This document shows, piece by piece, positions 1 to 8,391 of a stretch of DNA of 64,000 bases (position 1 is its first letter; each line of letters begins with the position of its first letter). A program made the position numbers and the translations under genes. Below the pieces are notes generated by a model. It made no database searches and had not been told where the DNA came from. It saw nothing but the letters and a program-made list of their open reading frames with translations. This DNA is from Triglochin maritima (lineage: Eukaryota; Streptophyta; Magnoliopsida; Alismatales; Juncaginaceae), in contig OY821777.1 of assembly GCA_963682175.1 (NCBI GenBank), forward strand, positions 22,898,001 through 22,962,000, read 5' to 3'.

Positions 1-1
1 G

Positions 2-1759
2 AACTCTATGAAAAATTTTATGTCAACCACGAGTCAAGTTCTCACTTCAAATCAGCAGACCATCAAATCTCTAGAGCTTCAGATGGGCCAATTGGCTCAG
101 TCTGTACATGAAAGAGAGAGATGGTCTTTTCCTAGCCAGCCTGAGGCTAACCCCCGCATGTACCAACAACAACAAATGCAAAATGAGAATGTGGTACCTC
201 GGGGGAGGCAAGTGAACCATGTGGAGGAACCTGTTCACCATGTCAATTCCATTGTGACCTTAAGGAATGGAAAACAGGTTGACAATCACATTTCCTTGCC
301 ACACCCACCACCATCTATGCAGCCCCCTAGTGGGAATGGTGGTGAAGAAGAAGCTGAGGGTGAGGGTAATACACCAACGCTTCCTTCTTCTCAGGCACAG
401 CAGAAAACCTACATGCCAAAAGCTCCTTACCCAAGTAGGTTAACCAAAAAGCAGAGTGACAACATGGACAAGATATTAGAGGTATTTAAGCAAGTGAAGG
501 TTAACATCCCCTTGTTGGATGTCATCCAACAAATACCTCAATATGCCAAAGTGTTGAAGGATCTCTGCACAACCAAGAGGAAGACCAATGTTCCTAAGAG
601 AGCATTCTTGGCTGCAAATATCAGCTCACTTTTGTCCAATCCCACCTACACAAAATACAAGGACCCTGGGTGTCCTACTATTCAGTGTACGATTGGGGAC
701 ACTAGACTGAGCAATGTTTTGCTTGATTTAGGATCAGCGGTCAACCTCCTCCCATTCTCTATTTATCAACAGTTGAACTTGGGAGAATTAAAACCAACTA
801 AGATCACCCTCCAATTGGCAGATAGATCCATTCGTATTCCCATGGGGATTATCGAGGACGTGCTTATCAAGGTTGGAGATTTTATATTTCCAGTCGATTT
901 TGTTGTCCTCGATACCAATCCTGTTGCGAACACCTACTCTCAAATACCTTTGATTTTGGGTAGACCATTTCTGGCAACCTCCAATGCCTTGATTAATTGT
1001 AGAAATGGTCTCATGAAGCTCTCATTCGGTAACATGAGTGCCGAGTTTCATGTGTTCAACTCTGGTAGGCAACAGGAACCCATGGATGAACCTTTAAATC
1101 TAAATCTCATCCGCCAATTGGAGAAAGCACCACAAAATCAACGAACACCCCTAACCCCAATGCAACCCATTGAGAATGTTCGTGCGCCCAGCGAAAACTC
1201 ATTGCCTGTCTTCGCAATGCAACAGAGTGAGCTGGCCTCGAACATGAATGTCCAAAGGGAGTGTTCGTTGCATGATTCAGTTGAGAGTACTAGTGAGAGT
1301 GAGACACCTCATCATATGCCTATACCAGAAGGTGTCTCTACCTCATGTCCCATGGCCATTGAGCCATTTGAGCTTCATTTTGACTCCAACAAGGACCCAC
1401 CTATGACCGAGCTTATGCTTGACGATCTAAATGATGGTGGGAGGTCCTTGTTGGATGACTTGGGGAGAAGCCCCATTTTTAGTGATGCAGGTCTGCTGCA
1501 TCCATCGAATGAGCCTGAGGAACTCATTCCGATGCACCCGCCTATTGGTTGGAGGGTTTTCTTCGATGAGCAATTAAACCCTAGTGAGGCAACACAACTT
1601 CATTCTTTGTTGCCCACACCCAACCAATATCATGAGGGGTTCGAGCCTTTCAGCTTTGACCTTTCACCCCTCATGACACCTCAGAGTACCGGTGAAGTTT
1701 GCCCATCTCAGCAAGTCTCTGGTCCTCATGACTTGATGTTCTCATTTGATGTTCTTTGA
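2..1759 (+). CDS. Gag C-terminal part, retropepsin and RT-like tail (open, N-terminus outside window)
   Basis: This is the only long intact retroelement frame in the window. It is open from base 2, so the methionine at base 8 is internal. Numbering from that methionine, residues 1-150 are a Gln/Pro-rich post-nucleocapsid region. Residues 160-220 are a conserved basic stretch (KVNIPLLDVIQQIPQYAK). The aspartic protease follows, with catalytic D240-L241-G242 in place of the canonical D-S/T-G, and flap-side ILGRPFLATSN at about 316-326. DLG-type active sites are common in plant gypsy elements. The last 120 residues carry an LEPFE / GGRSLLDDLG / GWRVFFD series (GWRV at 514-517) that resembles the pre-RT linker and first RT motif of E3, much shortened. 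It would process Gag in cytoplasmic particles. It ends with TGA just before a poly-A-rich spacer. Whether it is still expressed is unknown. Confidence 0.85.
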   Translation, partial: NSMKNFMSTTSQVLTSNQQTIKSLELQMGQLAQSVHERERWSFPSQPEANPRMYQQQQMQNENVVPRGRQVNHVEEPVHHVNSIVTLRNGKQVDNHISLPHPPPSMQPPSGNGGEEEAEGEGNTPTLPSSQAQQKTYMPKAPYPSRLTKKQSDNMDKILEVFKQVKVNIPLLDVIQQIPQYAKVLKDLCTTKRKTNVPKRAFLAANISSLLSNPTYTKYKDPGCPTIQCTIGDTRLSNVLLDLGSAVNLLPFSIYQQLNLGELKPTKITLQLADRSIRIPMGIIEDVLIKVGDFIFPVDFVVLDTNPVANTYSQIPLILGRPFLATSNALINCRNGLMKLSFGNMSAEFHVFNSGRQQEPMDEPLNLNLIRQLEKAPQNQRTPLTPMQPIENVRAPSENSLPVFAMQQSELASNMNVQRECSLHDSVESTSESETPHHMPIPEGVSTSCPMAIEPFELHFDSNKDPPMTELMLDDLNDGGRSLLDDLGRSPIFSDAGLLHPSNEPEELIPMHPPIGWRVFFDEQLNPSEATQLHSLLPTPNQYHEGFEPFSFDLSPLMTPQSTGEVCPSQQVSGPHDLMFSFDVL

Positions 1760-2093
1760 CCAAATGATTATGAGAATATCGTTGCTACTGTATATATCAT
1801 GTTAAAAATAAAAAAAAATCAAAAAAAAAATCAAAAAAAAAAAGAAAAGAAAAGAAAAAAAAAAGAAAAAAAAGAGAAATAAAAGACTCCTGCAGTGAGC
1901 ATCCATTGTTGTGGGCCCCAACCCTTGTGTACTTGGGCCCAATCTCTTCACGTATTTATCTCCCTTCTTCAGCTTCTCACAGGTTTTGAGGGAATTTGGG
2001 TTTGTGTCCATCAACATGACCCTGAACGTCCCTTTGTACTTCATGTTGGTGAGATCTTTCCTTTTTCATGCATGTATCCATGTAGTATCTTGT

Positions 2094-2140
2094 TCACATT
2101 CATTGAGGACAATGCATGAAGTAGGTGTGGGGGGGTGTTT
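2094..2140 (+). promoter_or_regulatory. Internal polypurine-tract-like motif
   Basis: The motif CATTGAGGACAATGCATGAA is followed by GTAGGTGTGGGGGG. Close copies occur in the spacers of E2 (8082-8126, minus), E3 (14023-14066, minus), E4 (20262-20302), E5 (25836-25880, minus), E7 (48442-48491) and E9 (60920-60972, minus). The G-rich core matches the tract just before the LTR. It may prime a second plus strand during reverse transcription; that role is inferred. Confidence 0.5.
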
Positions 2141-3380
2141 TACGTGTGTACATAGTCGAGTCTTTTTCCTTTGGTTTTATTTTCTTTTGTTTGCATTGTT
2201 AGGGTCATGTTAGTGTGCCGCATTTAATATCGATATATCTGCTTGCCATGATCCTTGGGTGACTTGTCTTCTTTTGCTTGCCGAGTGCTTTAAAATTTTC
2301 AAATTTCTTTCAAAATCTTCATGTGTTTGCGAAAGAAAATGTTTTTGTGGGTTTTGCGTGTGTTTAGCATGTGCAAAACCGTTGAGAGGCAAAGTAAAAA
2401 GAAAGCTCCCAAAATTGTCTTGAACTTGATGCATTAGGATTTTTGGTTTACTGGCTTTAGGTCTTATCGAGTCGTTAGGATGCACCTCGGTTTTCCCTCG
2501 GGGGGCGTGTAATCATAGGGTTTCAGTACTCAAACATTTAAAGAAGTCCACCCTGAACCTAGTGAGTCAAATAATTCGTGTCTGTTAGTATAAGGAAGTT
2601 TGTCGTAGTCAAGGGCCCTTAATCTCTTTTTGTGAAACTTAAGTGTAGGGGTTTTGGTTCCCATGTAGATAAATAAATAAGTGGTGTTCTCTCTTCTCGC
2701 ACGGCTCCTATCACTCGGGAAAGTAGGTCTGAGGGGACTTTGTGCCTGGCGCTTTCGAGTCATCTGACTTGGGATGCACCGACCGAACTCCCGTTACACG
2801 GGTGGTAGGGATCGCCCTATGTGGAGATTTGGGGGAAGGTGTACGTGATAGTGTAAGTCCTCATAGGCAATGATGCACGAAACCTGACCCTGGGAGAATC
2901 AAACACCAACCAATAAATGCTCCAAAGAAAAAGAAAAAAAAAAGAAAAAAAAGAAAAAAAGAGAAAAAAGAGAGTCAAATAAGAACCAAAATGGACTTTA
3001 CACGTTGTATCACATTCAGAAGTTAAGGTTGCCCATGTCTTTCACTTAATTCCTTAGTTAACTCTCACGAATAACTCATTAGTCTAGGTGTGTGGACCGA
3101 TTACATATATAGAGTCGACCCGTAGTATTACCGCATCCCATGATCGACAAAATAAGTCCAACGAGTCGTGTAGCTAGATTGATTAATGCATCTTGTTCGG
3201 ATTTTGTGGGTATATCTGCTGAAAACCCTCAGGAGACAACACTCCTCCTCCTTGGCGACAATGAGGTTTAACGGCTTGTTGCACGTGCTAAGTGCAACCG
3301 TGATTCCTACGAAAGTGAGTTAGGATTTCTTATTTTCTCGTGTGCTTTTTCCTTTCTTTGTTTTGCTCGGGACTAGCAAA

Positions 3381-3399
3381 AGTTAGGTGTGGGGGTATT
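3381..3399 (+). promoter_or_regulatory. Polypurine tract before E1 3' LTR
   Basis: AGTTAGGTGTGGGGGTATT directly precedes the LTR terminus TGATTGAC. The same sequence precedes the LTRs at 21536, 49743 and, on the minus strand, 6232, 12784 and 23001. It is the expected plus-strand primer site. Confidence 0.65.
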
Positions 3400-3526
3400 T
3401 GATTGACATCATTTCATGCTCATATTTGTATCTTATATCCATTATCTTTCACCTAAACAATGCTATGTCACGAGTTTTATGTTTAGTTTTCAGGAATAAA
3501 TAGGTTTGAAGAGATGAAACATAAAA

Positions 3527-3631
3527 GGACCCAAAAGCTGGGAAAAAGGACTGAATTGTGAGATCTGGGGACTGAGATGCAAGGAAGAAGGACCTGAATG
3601 TAAGACCAAAGGACCAAAGTGCAAAATAGAG
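3527..3631 (+). repeat. Five-unit 21-bp array in U3
   Basis: Five consecutive units start with GGAC at 3527, 3548, 3569, 3590 and 3611, exactly 21 bp apart. The bodies are diverged but keep a shared purine-rich pattern. The array recurs in other LTRs with the same spacing, for example 16100-16203 and 42716-42820. It looks like a set of protein-binding sites on one face of the helix; no binding protein is known to me. Confidence 0.75.
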
Positions 3632-3768
3632 AACTCCACACCATCATGGGGAGTATTTTGGCAATTCTTCTCGGGTCGGAGATCCAACAACTCAAGTAAC
3701 CGCATCCAAGACAACAAATACCAACATGGAAAGCCCAGAAGAAAGCCCAGGACGATCTGGAGTTTATA

Positions 3769-3808
3769 GACCGCTAATTAGCGGTCTTGGACCGCTAATT
3801 GGCGGTCC
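3769..3808. repeat. Paired dyad-symmetric motifs in U3
   Basis: GACCGCTAATTAGCGGTC (3769-3786) is a perfect 18-bp palindrome. A second, almost perfect one, GGACCGCTAATTGGCGGTCC, follows at 3789-3808. They lie about 80 bp upstream of the USE-like motif. Related dyads are in nearly all LTRs and leaders of the clan. Confidence 0.85.
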
Positions 3809-3884
3809 AAGTTGCTCCAAATTCTCTTAGCTTGTTATGGCCTGTGTATTAGAGCATTCTTAGTCCATTTATGGTATCTGTTTA

Positions 3885-3935
3885 GTCCCACATCGGGGGA
3901 TTGTCCCGGATTAGCTTTTTCCATGGCTATAAATA
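3885..3935 (+). promoter_or_regulatory. LTR core promoter: USE-like GTCCCACATCG plus TATAAATA
   Basis: GTCCCACATCG at 3885-3895 matches the plant U-snRNA upstream sequence element RTCCCACATCG. TATAAATA follows at 3928-3935, leaving 32 nt between them. The same 32-nt gap is present at 16435-16485, 21976-22026, 43053-43103, 50200-50250 and, on the minus strand, 24230-24280 and 5697-5747. Transcription would start just downstream, near ACTCTTCACC. Confidence 0.7.
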
Positions 3936-4817
3936 GAACTCTTCACCTTCTTATGTAAACCACTCCATATTTTAAGTGGCTATTCTTCCTACTAGAAGTG
4001 AGGTCTTGAAGCACACACTAAAGTAGGAGGATGCTACTTTTAATGTGAGTCATTTTATCAATAAAGTTTTATATTTCTTTCATTGTTTGTTTTATGCTTC
4101 TTTTATTGTTTGTGCATGTTTTAGTTTAATCGTCTTTTAATTCTAGCTTAGTTTTAATATGCTTTCTTTCCATAGTTTAATAATTAGTGTAATGTTTAGT
4201 GAGTAGTTCCATCCCCTTTGGGGGTGGAGTAGATGTACATACATGCATTAGAGAATGGGATGAATGCTTTAATTTCAATGTGTTGATTAAACATGAATGT
4301 ATGCTTGCTTGTTTAGGATAGAATTTACAACTTGATGAGTTTTGCCAAAATGATTAGACACCTCTCATGCTTGTTTAGGTTCTGAAATAAACACCTTGCA
4401 TATGTAAATGTTAATCAACTAAGTTGGTGAATAGATTGATAGGTTTTGCCATAACATTTAGACACATCCTATGCTTGATAAACACCACCTTCATGTGCTT
4501 AAAGAATGTATTCTACACCCACCTCTTTGCTTGTGTGCACTCACTCCACCCCTTAGGGGTTTTCCATTCCTGAAATTCCAGCACTTCTATTTTGTTCTTA
4601 GCTTAGTTTTTATTTGATCGTTTATTTCTTTGTTTCGCATTTCGTACTTCTTAGCGTAGTTTAGTGTAGAGTAGCGTAACCAACTCTCTTCTCCATTATT
4701 TTCGCCACTTGATTTCGTGCAAACAAGAGGCTTCTCACCTCCCTGAGGACGACCCGTACTTGCCACCGCTTCATCGCGGCCGTGCACTTGCGGTTTAAAT
4801 TAAAAAGTTCAAAAACT

Positions 4818-6232
4818 TGTTGAACGTTTTAATTAAACCGCAAGTGCACGACCGCGATGAAGCGGTGGCAAGTACGGGTCGTCCTCAGGGAGGTGAGTAG
4901 TCTCTTGCTTGTACGAAATCAAGTGGCGAAAAAAATGGAGAAGAGAGTTGGTTACGCTAATCTAGACTACACTACGCTAAGAAGTACGAAATGCGAAACA
5001 AAGAAATAAACGATCAAATAAAAACTAAGCTAAGAACAAAATAGAAGTGCTGGAATTTCAGGAATGGAAAACCCCTAAGGGGTGGAGTGAGTGCACACAT
5101 GCAAAGAGGTGGGTGTAGAATACATTCTTTAAGCACATGAAGGTGGTGTTTATCAAGCATAGGAAGTGTCTAAATGTTATGGCAAAACCTATCAATCTAT
5201 CCACCAACTTAGTTGATTAACATTTACATATGCAAGTTGTTTATTTCAGAACCTAAACAAGCATGAGAGGTGTCTAATCATTTTGGCAAAACTCATCAAG
5301 TTATAAATTCTATCCTAAACAAGCAAGCATACATTCATGTTTAATCAACACATTGAAATTAAAGCATTCATCCCATTCTCTAATGCATGTATGTACATCT
5401 ACTCCACCCCCCAAAGGGGATGGAACTACTCACTAAACATTACACTAATTATTAAACTATGGAAAGAAAGCATATTAAAACTAAGCTAGAATTAAAAGAC
5501 GATTAAACTAAAACATGCACAAACAATAAAAGAAGCATAAAACAAACAATGAAAGAAACATAAAACTTTATTGATAAAATGACTCACATTAAAAGTAGCA
5601 TCCTCCTACTTTAGTGTGTGCTTCAAGGCCTCACTTCTAGTAGGAAGAATAGCCACTTAAAATATGGAGTGGTTTACATAAGAAGGTGAAGAGTTCTATT
5701 TATAGCCATGGAAAAAGCTAATCCGGGACAATCCCCCGATGTGGGACTAAACAGATACCATAAATGGACTAAGAATGCTCTAATACACAGGCCATAACAA
5801 GCTAAGAGAATTTGGAGCAACTTGGACCGCCAATTAGCGGTCCAAGACCGCTAATTAGCGGTCTATAAACTCCAGATCGTCCTGGGCTTTCTTCTGGGCT
5901 TTCCATGTTGGTATTTGTTGTCTTGGATGCGGTTACTTGAGTTGTTGGATCTCCGACCCGAGAAGAATTGCCAAAATACTCCCCGTGATGGTGTGGAGTT
6001 CTCTATTTTGCACTTTGGTCCTTTGGTCTTACATTCAGGTCCTTCTTCCTTGCATCTCAGTCCCCAGATCTCACAATTCAGTCCTTTTTCCCAGCTTTTG
6101 GGTCCTTTTATGTTTCATCTCTTCAAACCTATTTATTCCTGAAAACTAAACATAAAACTCGTGACATAGCATTGTTTAGGTGAAAGATAATGGATATAAG
6201 ATACAAATATGAGCATGAAATGATGTCAATCA
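4818..6232 (-). repeat. E2 3' LTR
   Basis: Minus-strand LTR, left end TGTTGAACG, right end GATGTCAATCA next to its polypurine tract AATACCCCCACACCTAACT. It is the mirror image of the LTR at 3400-4814, including dyads at 5824-5863 and the 21-bp array at 6001-6105. Left of it lies AAAACT, which is the linker normally found between LTR and primer site in this clan. Confidence 0.9.
5697..5747 (-). promoter_or_regulatory. USE-like motif and TATA box of E2 3' LTR
   Basis: On the minus strand GTCCCACATCG (5747-5737) is followed after 32 nt by TATAAATA (5704-5697). It mirrors the promoter at 3885-3935. Confidence 0.7.
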
Positions 6233-7494
6233 AATACCCCCACACCTAACTTTTGCTAGTCCCGAGCAAAACAAAGAAAGGAAAAAGCACACGAGAAAAT
6301 AAGAAATCCTAACTCACTTTCGTAGGAATCACGGTTGCACTTAGCACGTGCAACAAGCCGTTAAACCTCATTGTCGCCAAGGAGGAGGAGTGTTGTCTCC
6401 TGAGGGTTTTCAGCAGATATACCCACAAAATCCGAACAAGATGCATTAATCAATCTAGCTACACGACTCGTTGGACTTATTTTGTCGATCATGGGATGCG
6501 GTAATACTACGGGTCGACTCTATATATGTAATCGGTCCACACACCTAGACTAATGAGTTATTCGTGAGAGTTAACTAAGGAATTAAGTGAAAGACATGGG
6601 CAACCTTAACTTCTGAATGTGATACAACGTGTAAAGTCCATTTTGGTTCTTATTTGACTCTCTTTTTTCTCTTTTTTTCTTTTTTTTCTTTTTTTTTTCT
6701 TTTTCTTTGGAGCATTTATTGGTTGGTGTTTGATTCTCCCAGGGTCAGGTTTCGTGCATCATTGCCTATGAGGACTTACACTATCACGTACACCTTCCCC
6801 CAAATCTCCACATAGGGCGATCCCTACCACCCGTGTAACGGGAGTTCGGTCGGTGCATCCCAAGTCAGATGACTCGAAAGCGCCAGGCACAAAGTCCCCT
6901 CAGACCTACTTTCCCGAGTGATAGGAGCCGTGCGAGAAGAGAGAACACCACTTATTTATTTATCTACATGGGAACCAAAACCCCTACACTTAAGTTTCAC
7001 AAAAAGAGATTAAGGGCCCTTGACTACGACAAACTTCCTTATACTAACAGACACGAATTATTTGACTCACTAGGTTCAGGGTGGACTTCTTTAAATGTTT
7101 GAGTACTGAAACCCTATGATTACACGCCCCCCGAGGGAAAACCGAGGTGCATCCTAACGACTCGATAAGACCTAAAGCCAGTAAACCAAAAATCCTAATG
7201 CATCAAGTTCAAGACAATTTTGGGAGCTTTCTTTTTACTTTGCCTCTCAACGGTTTTGCACATGCTAAACACACGCAAAACCCACAAAAACATTTTCTTT
7301 CGCAAACACATGAAGATTTTGAAAGAAATTTGAAAATTTTAAAGCACTCGGCAAGCAAAAGAAGACAAGTCACCCAAGGATCATGGCAAGCAGATATATC
7401 GATATTAAATGCGGCACACTAACATGACCCTAACAATGCAAACAAAAGAAAATAAAACCAAAGGAAAAAGACTCGACTATGTACACACGTAAAA
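6233..7494 (-). other. E2 3' spacer, outer part of right palindrome arm
   Basis: About 1.26 kb of noncoding spacer matching 2138-3399 in inverse orientation. Poly-T tracts lie at 6660-6712. The short frames seen here (6869-7102, 7147-7422) are mirrored exactly in the left arm; I do not treat them as genes. Confidence 0.8.
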
Positions 7495-8071
7495 GAAATC
7501 AAGTGGAAGAAAGAGGGGATCAGGAAATGATTACACTAACTATAAAAAAATAGCAAAAAAGAGAAAAATAAAGAAAGAAAAGGAAATCGTTATGGTAATG
7601 CAAATAAGACTTAATGGACTTTACACTTTGTGTCACTTTAGGATGTTAAGATTGCCCTTGTCTTTCACTTAAGTCCTTAATTAACTTGCATGAATGGTTC
7701 ATTAGGCTAGGTGTGTGGACTGATTACATATATAGAGTCGGCGCGTAGAATTACCGTGTCCAATGATCGACGAAAATGAGTCCAACGAGTCGTGTTGCTT
7801 GGTTGAATAATGCATCTACGTTCGGATTTTGTGGGTGTATCCACTAAAAACCCGGAGGAGACAACACTCCTCCTCTTTGGCAACAATGGGGTTTAACAGC
7901 TTGCTAAGTGCAACCGTGATTTTTATAGTTAGTGTAATCAATTCCTGCTCCCCTATTTTTGCCACTTGATTTCGTTAAAACCAGAATCTACTCACCTCCC
8001 CACGGATCGACCCTTATTTGTCGCGTCTTCAATGACACAGTGCACTTGTGGTATTTTAAACGATTTAAACA
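7495..8071. other. Composite filler insertion in E2 spacer
   Basis: The E2 spacer is interrupted between two copies of ACACGTAAAA (7485-7494 and 8072-8081). The filler starts with an inverted copy (7495-7551) of its own later segment (about 7919-7975). In the middle (7560-7918) is a plus-strand 3'-spacer fragment, and at the end (7921-8071) a plus-strand U5 end. No gene is present. Confidence 0.75.
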
Positions 8072-8391
8072 ACACGTAAAACACCCCCCACACTTACTTC
8101 ATTCATTGTCCTCAATGAATGTGAGTATGATACTACAATGCCTGCATTACATGAAAAAGAAAAGATCTCACCAACGTGGATGGACATACACCCGAATTCC
8201 CAAAACCTTTGAAATTCTTAAGAAGGGAGAAAAACACGTGAAACAAATGTGGCTAAAATACACAAGGGTTGGAGCCCACTACAACCAACGACCACTTGTG
8301 GAGTGTTTTTTTGTTTTCTTTTTGGTTTTTTCTTTGTTATAGAGAAGATATATACATCAACAAAGATATTCTCATAATGATTTGCTCAAGG
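8072..8391 (-). other. E2 3' spacer next to gag stop
   Basis: Minus-strand spacer holding the internal polypurine-like motif (8082-8126) and a T-rich tract. It aligns with 1760-2140 of E1 at family-level similarity, lower than the identity inside the palindrome. No gene seen. Confidence 0.7.

Larger units (their letters stand above)
1760..3399 (+). other. E1 3' noncoding spacer between gag-protease and LTR
   Basis: About 1.6 kb without a supported gene. It contains A-rich tracts (1808-1880, 2928-2975), a polypurine-like motif near 2094-2140, and long stretches conserved in all elements of the window. E3 carries the same spacer after integrase, so it is original 3' noncoding DNA and not decayed pol. 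The open frames inside it are short. One antisense frame (2210-2485) recurs in other copies and is discussed as a finding. Confidence 0.75.
1..4814 (+). mobile_element. E1: Athila-like Ty3/gypsy gag-protease element, 5' part missing
   Basis: The element enters from the left edge already inside its gag-protease frame. It runs through a 1.6-kb noncoding spacer and ends with a complete 3' LTR (3400-4814). No RT, RNase H or integrase lies between the protein and the LTR, so it is a non-autonomous gag-only type. The protein and spacer are close to those of E7 (42589-51116). Its LTR abuts an inverted LTR of E2 with about 3 nt between them. Lineage is inferred from the protease type and from primer sites of its relatives. 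Confidence 0.85.
3400..4814 (+). repeat. E1 3' LTR
   Basis: The LTR starts TGATTGACATCATTTCATGC at the polypurine tract and ends in a mutated form of the subfamily terminus (GTTCAACA). In order it holds a 5 x 21-bp array (3527-3631), two dyads (3769-3808), an snRNA-USE-like motif and TATA box (3885-3935), AATAAA near 4060, hairpin-forming CCATCCCC...GGGGGTGG (4209-4227) and ACCCCTTAGGGGT (4548-4560), and the U5 motif CGTGCACTTGCGGT. It forms the inner half of the left palindrome arm. Confidence 0.9.
2138..7494. repeat. Near-perfect 5.36-kb palindrome joining E1 and E2
   Basis: Position x on the left pairs with 9632-x on the right. The outer ends, the LTR starts (3400/6232), the TATA boxes (3928/5704) and the short frames inside the arms all obey this. 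Each arm is about 2.67 kb, with 3' spacer outside and LTR inside. Outer arm sequence is essentially identical, while mismatches accumulate toward the centre at about 4816. Confidence 0.93.

Noticed and set aside
1802..2044. 80-codon minus frame rich in Phe
   Set aside because: Product of the A-rich tract read as poly-Phe.
3483..3717. Open frames of 60-80 codons antisense to U3, repeated in many LTRs (also 5915-6149, 21655-21837, 24460-24711, 36166-36348, 59560-59805)
   Set aside because: Their repeated GP...LHLSP pattern follows from the 21-bp nucleotide array read backwards. No start context or known domain supports a gene.
6233..7494. CRISPR-like or tandem array
   Set aside because: Repetition here is a two-arm palindrome of retroelement spacer, not spaced direct repeats, and the genome is plant.
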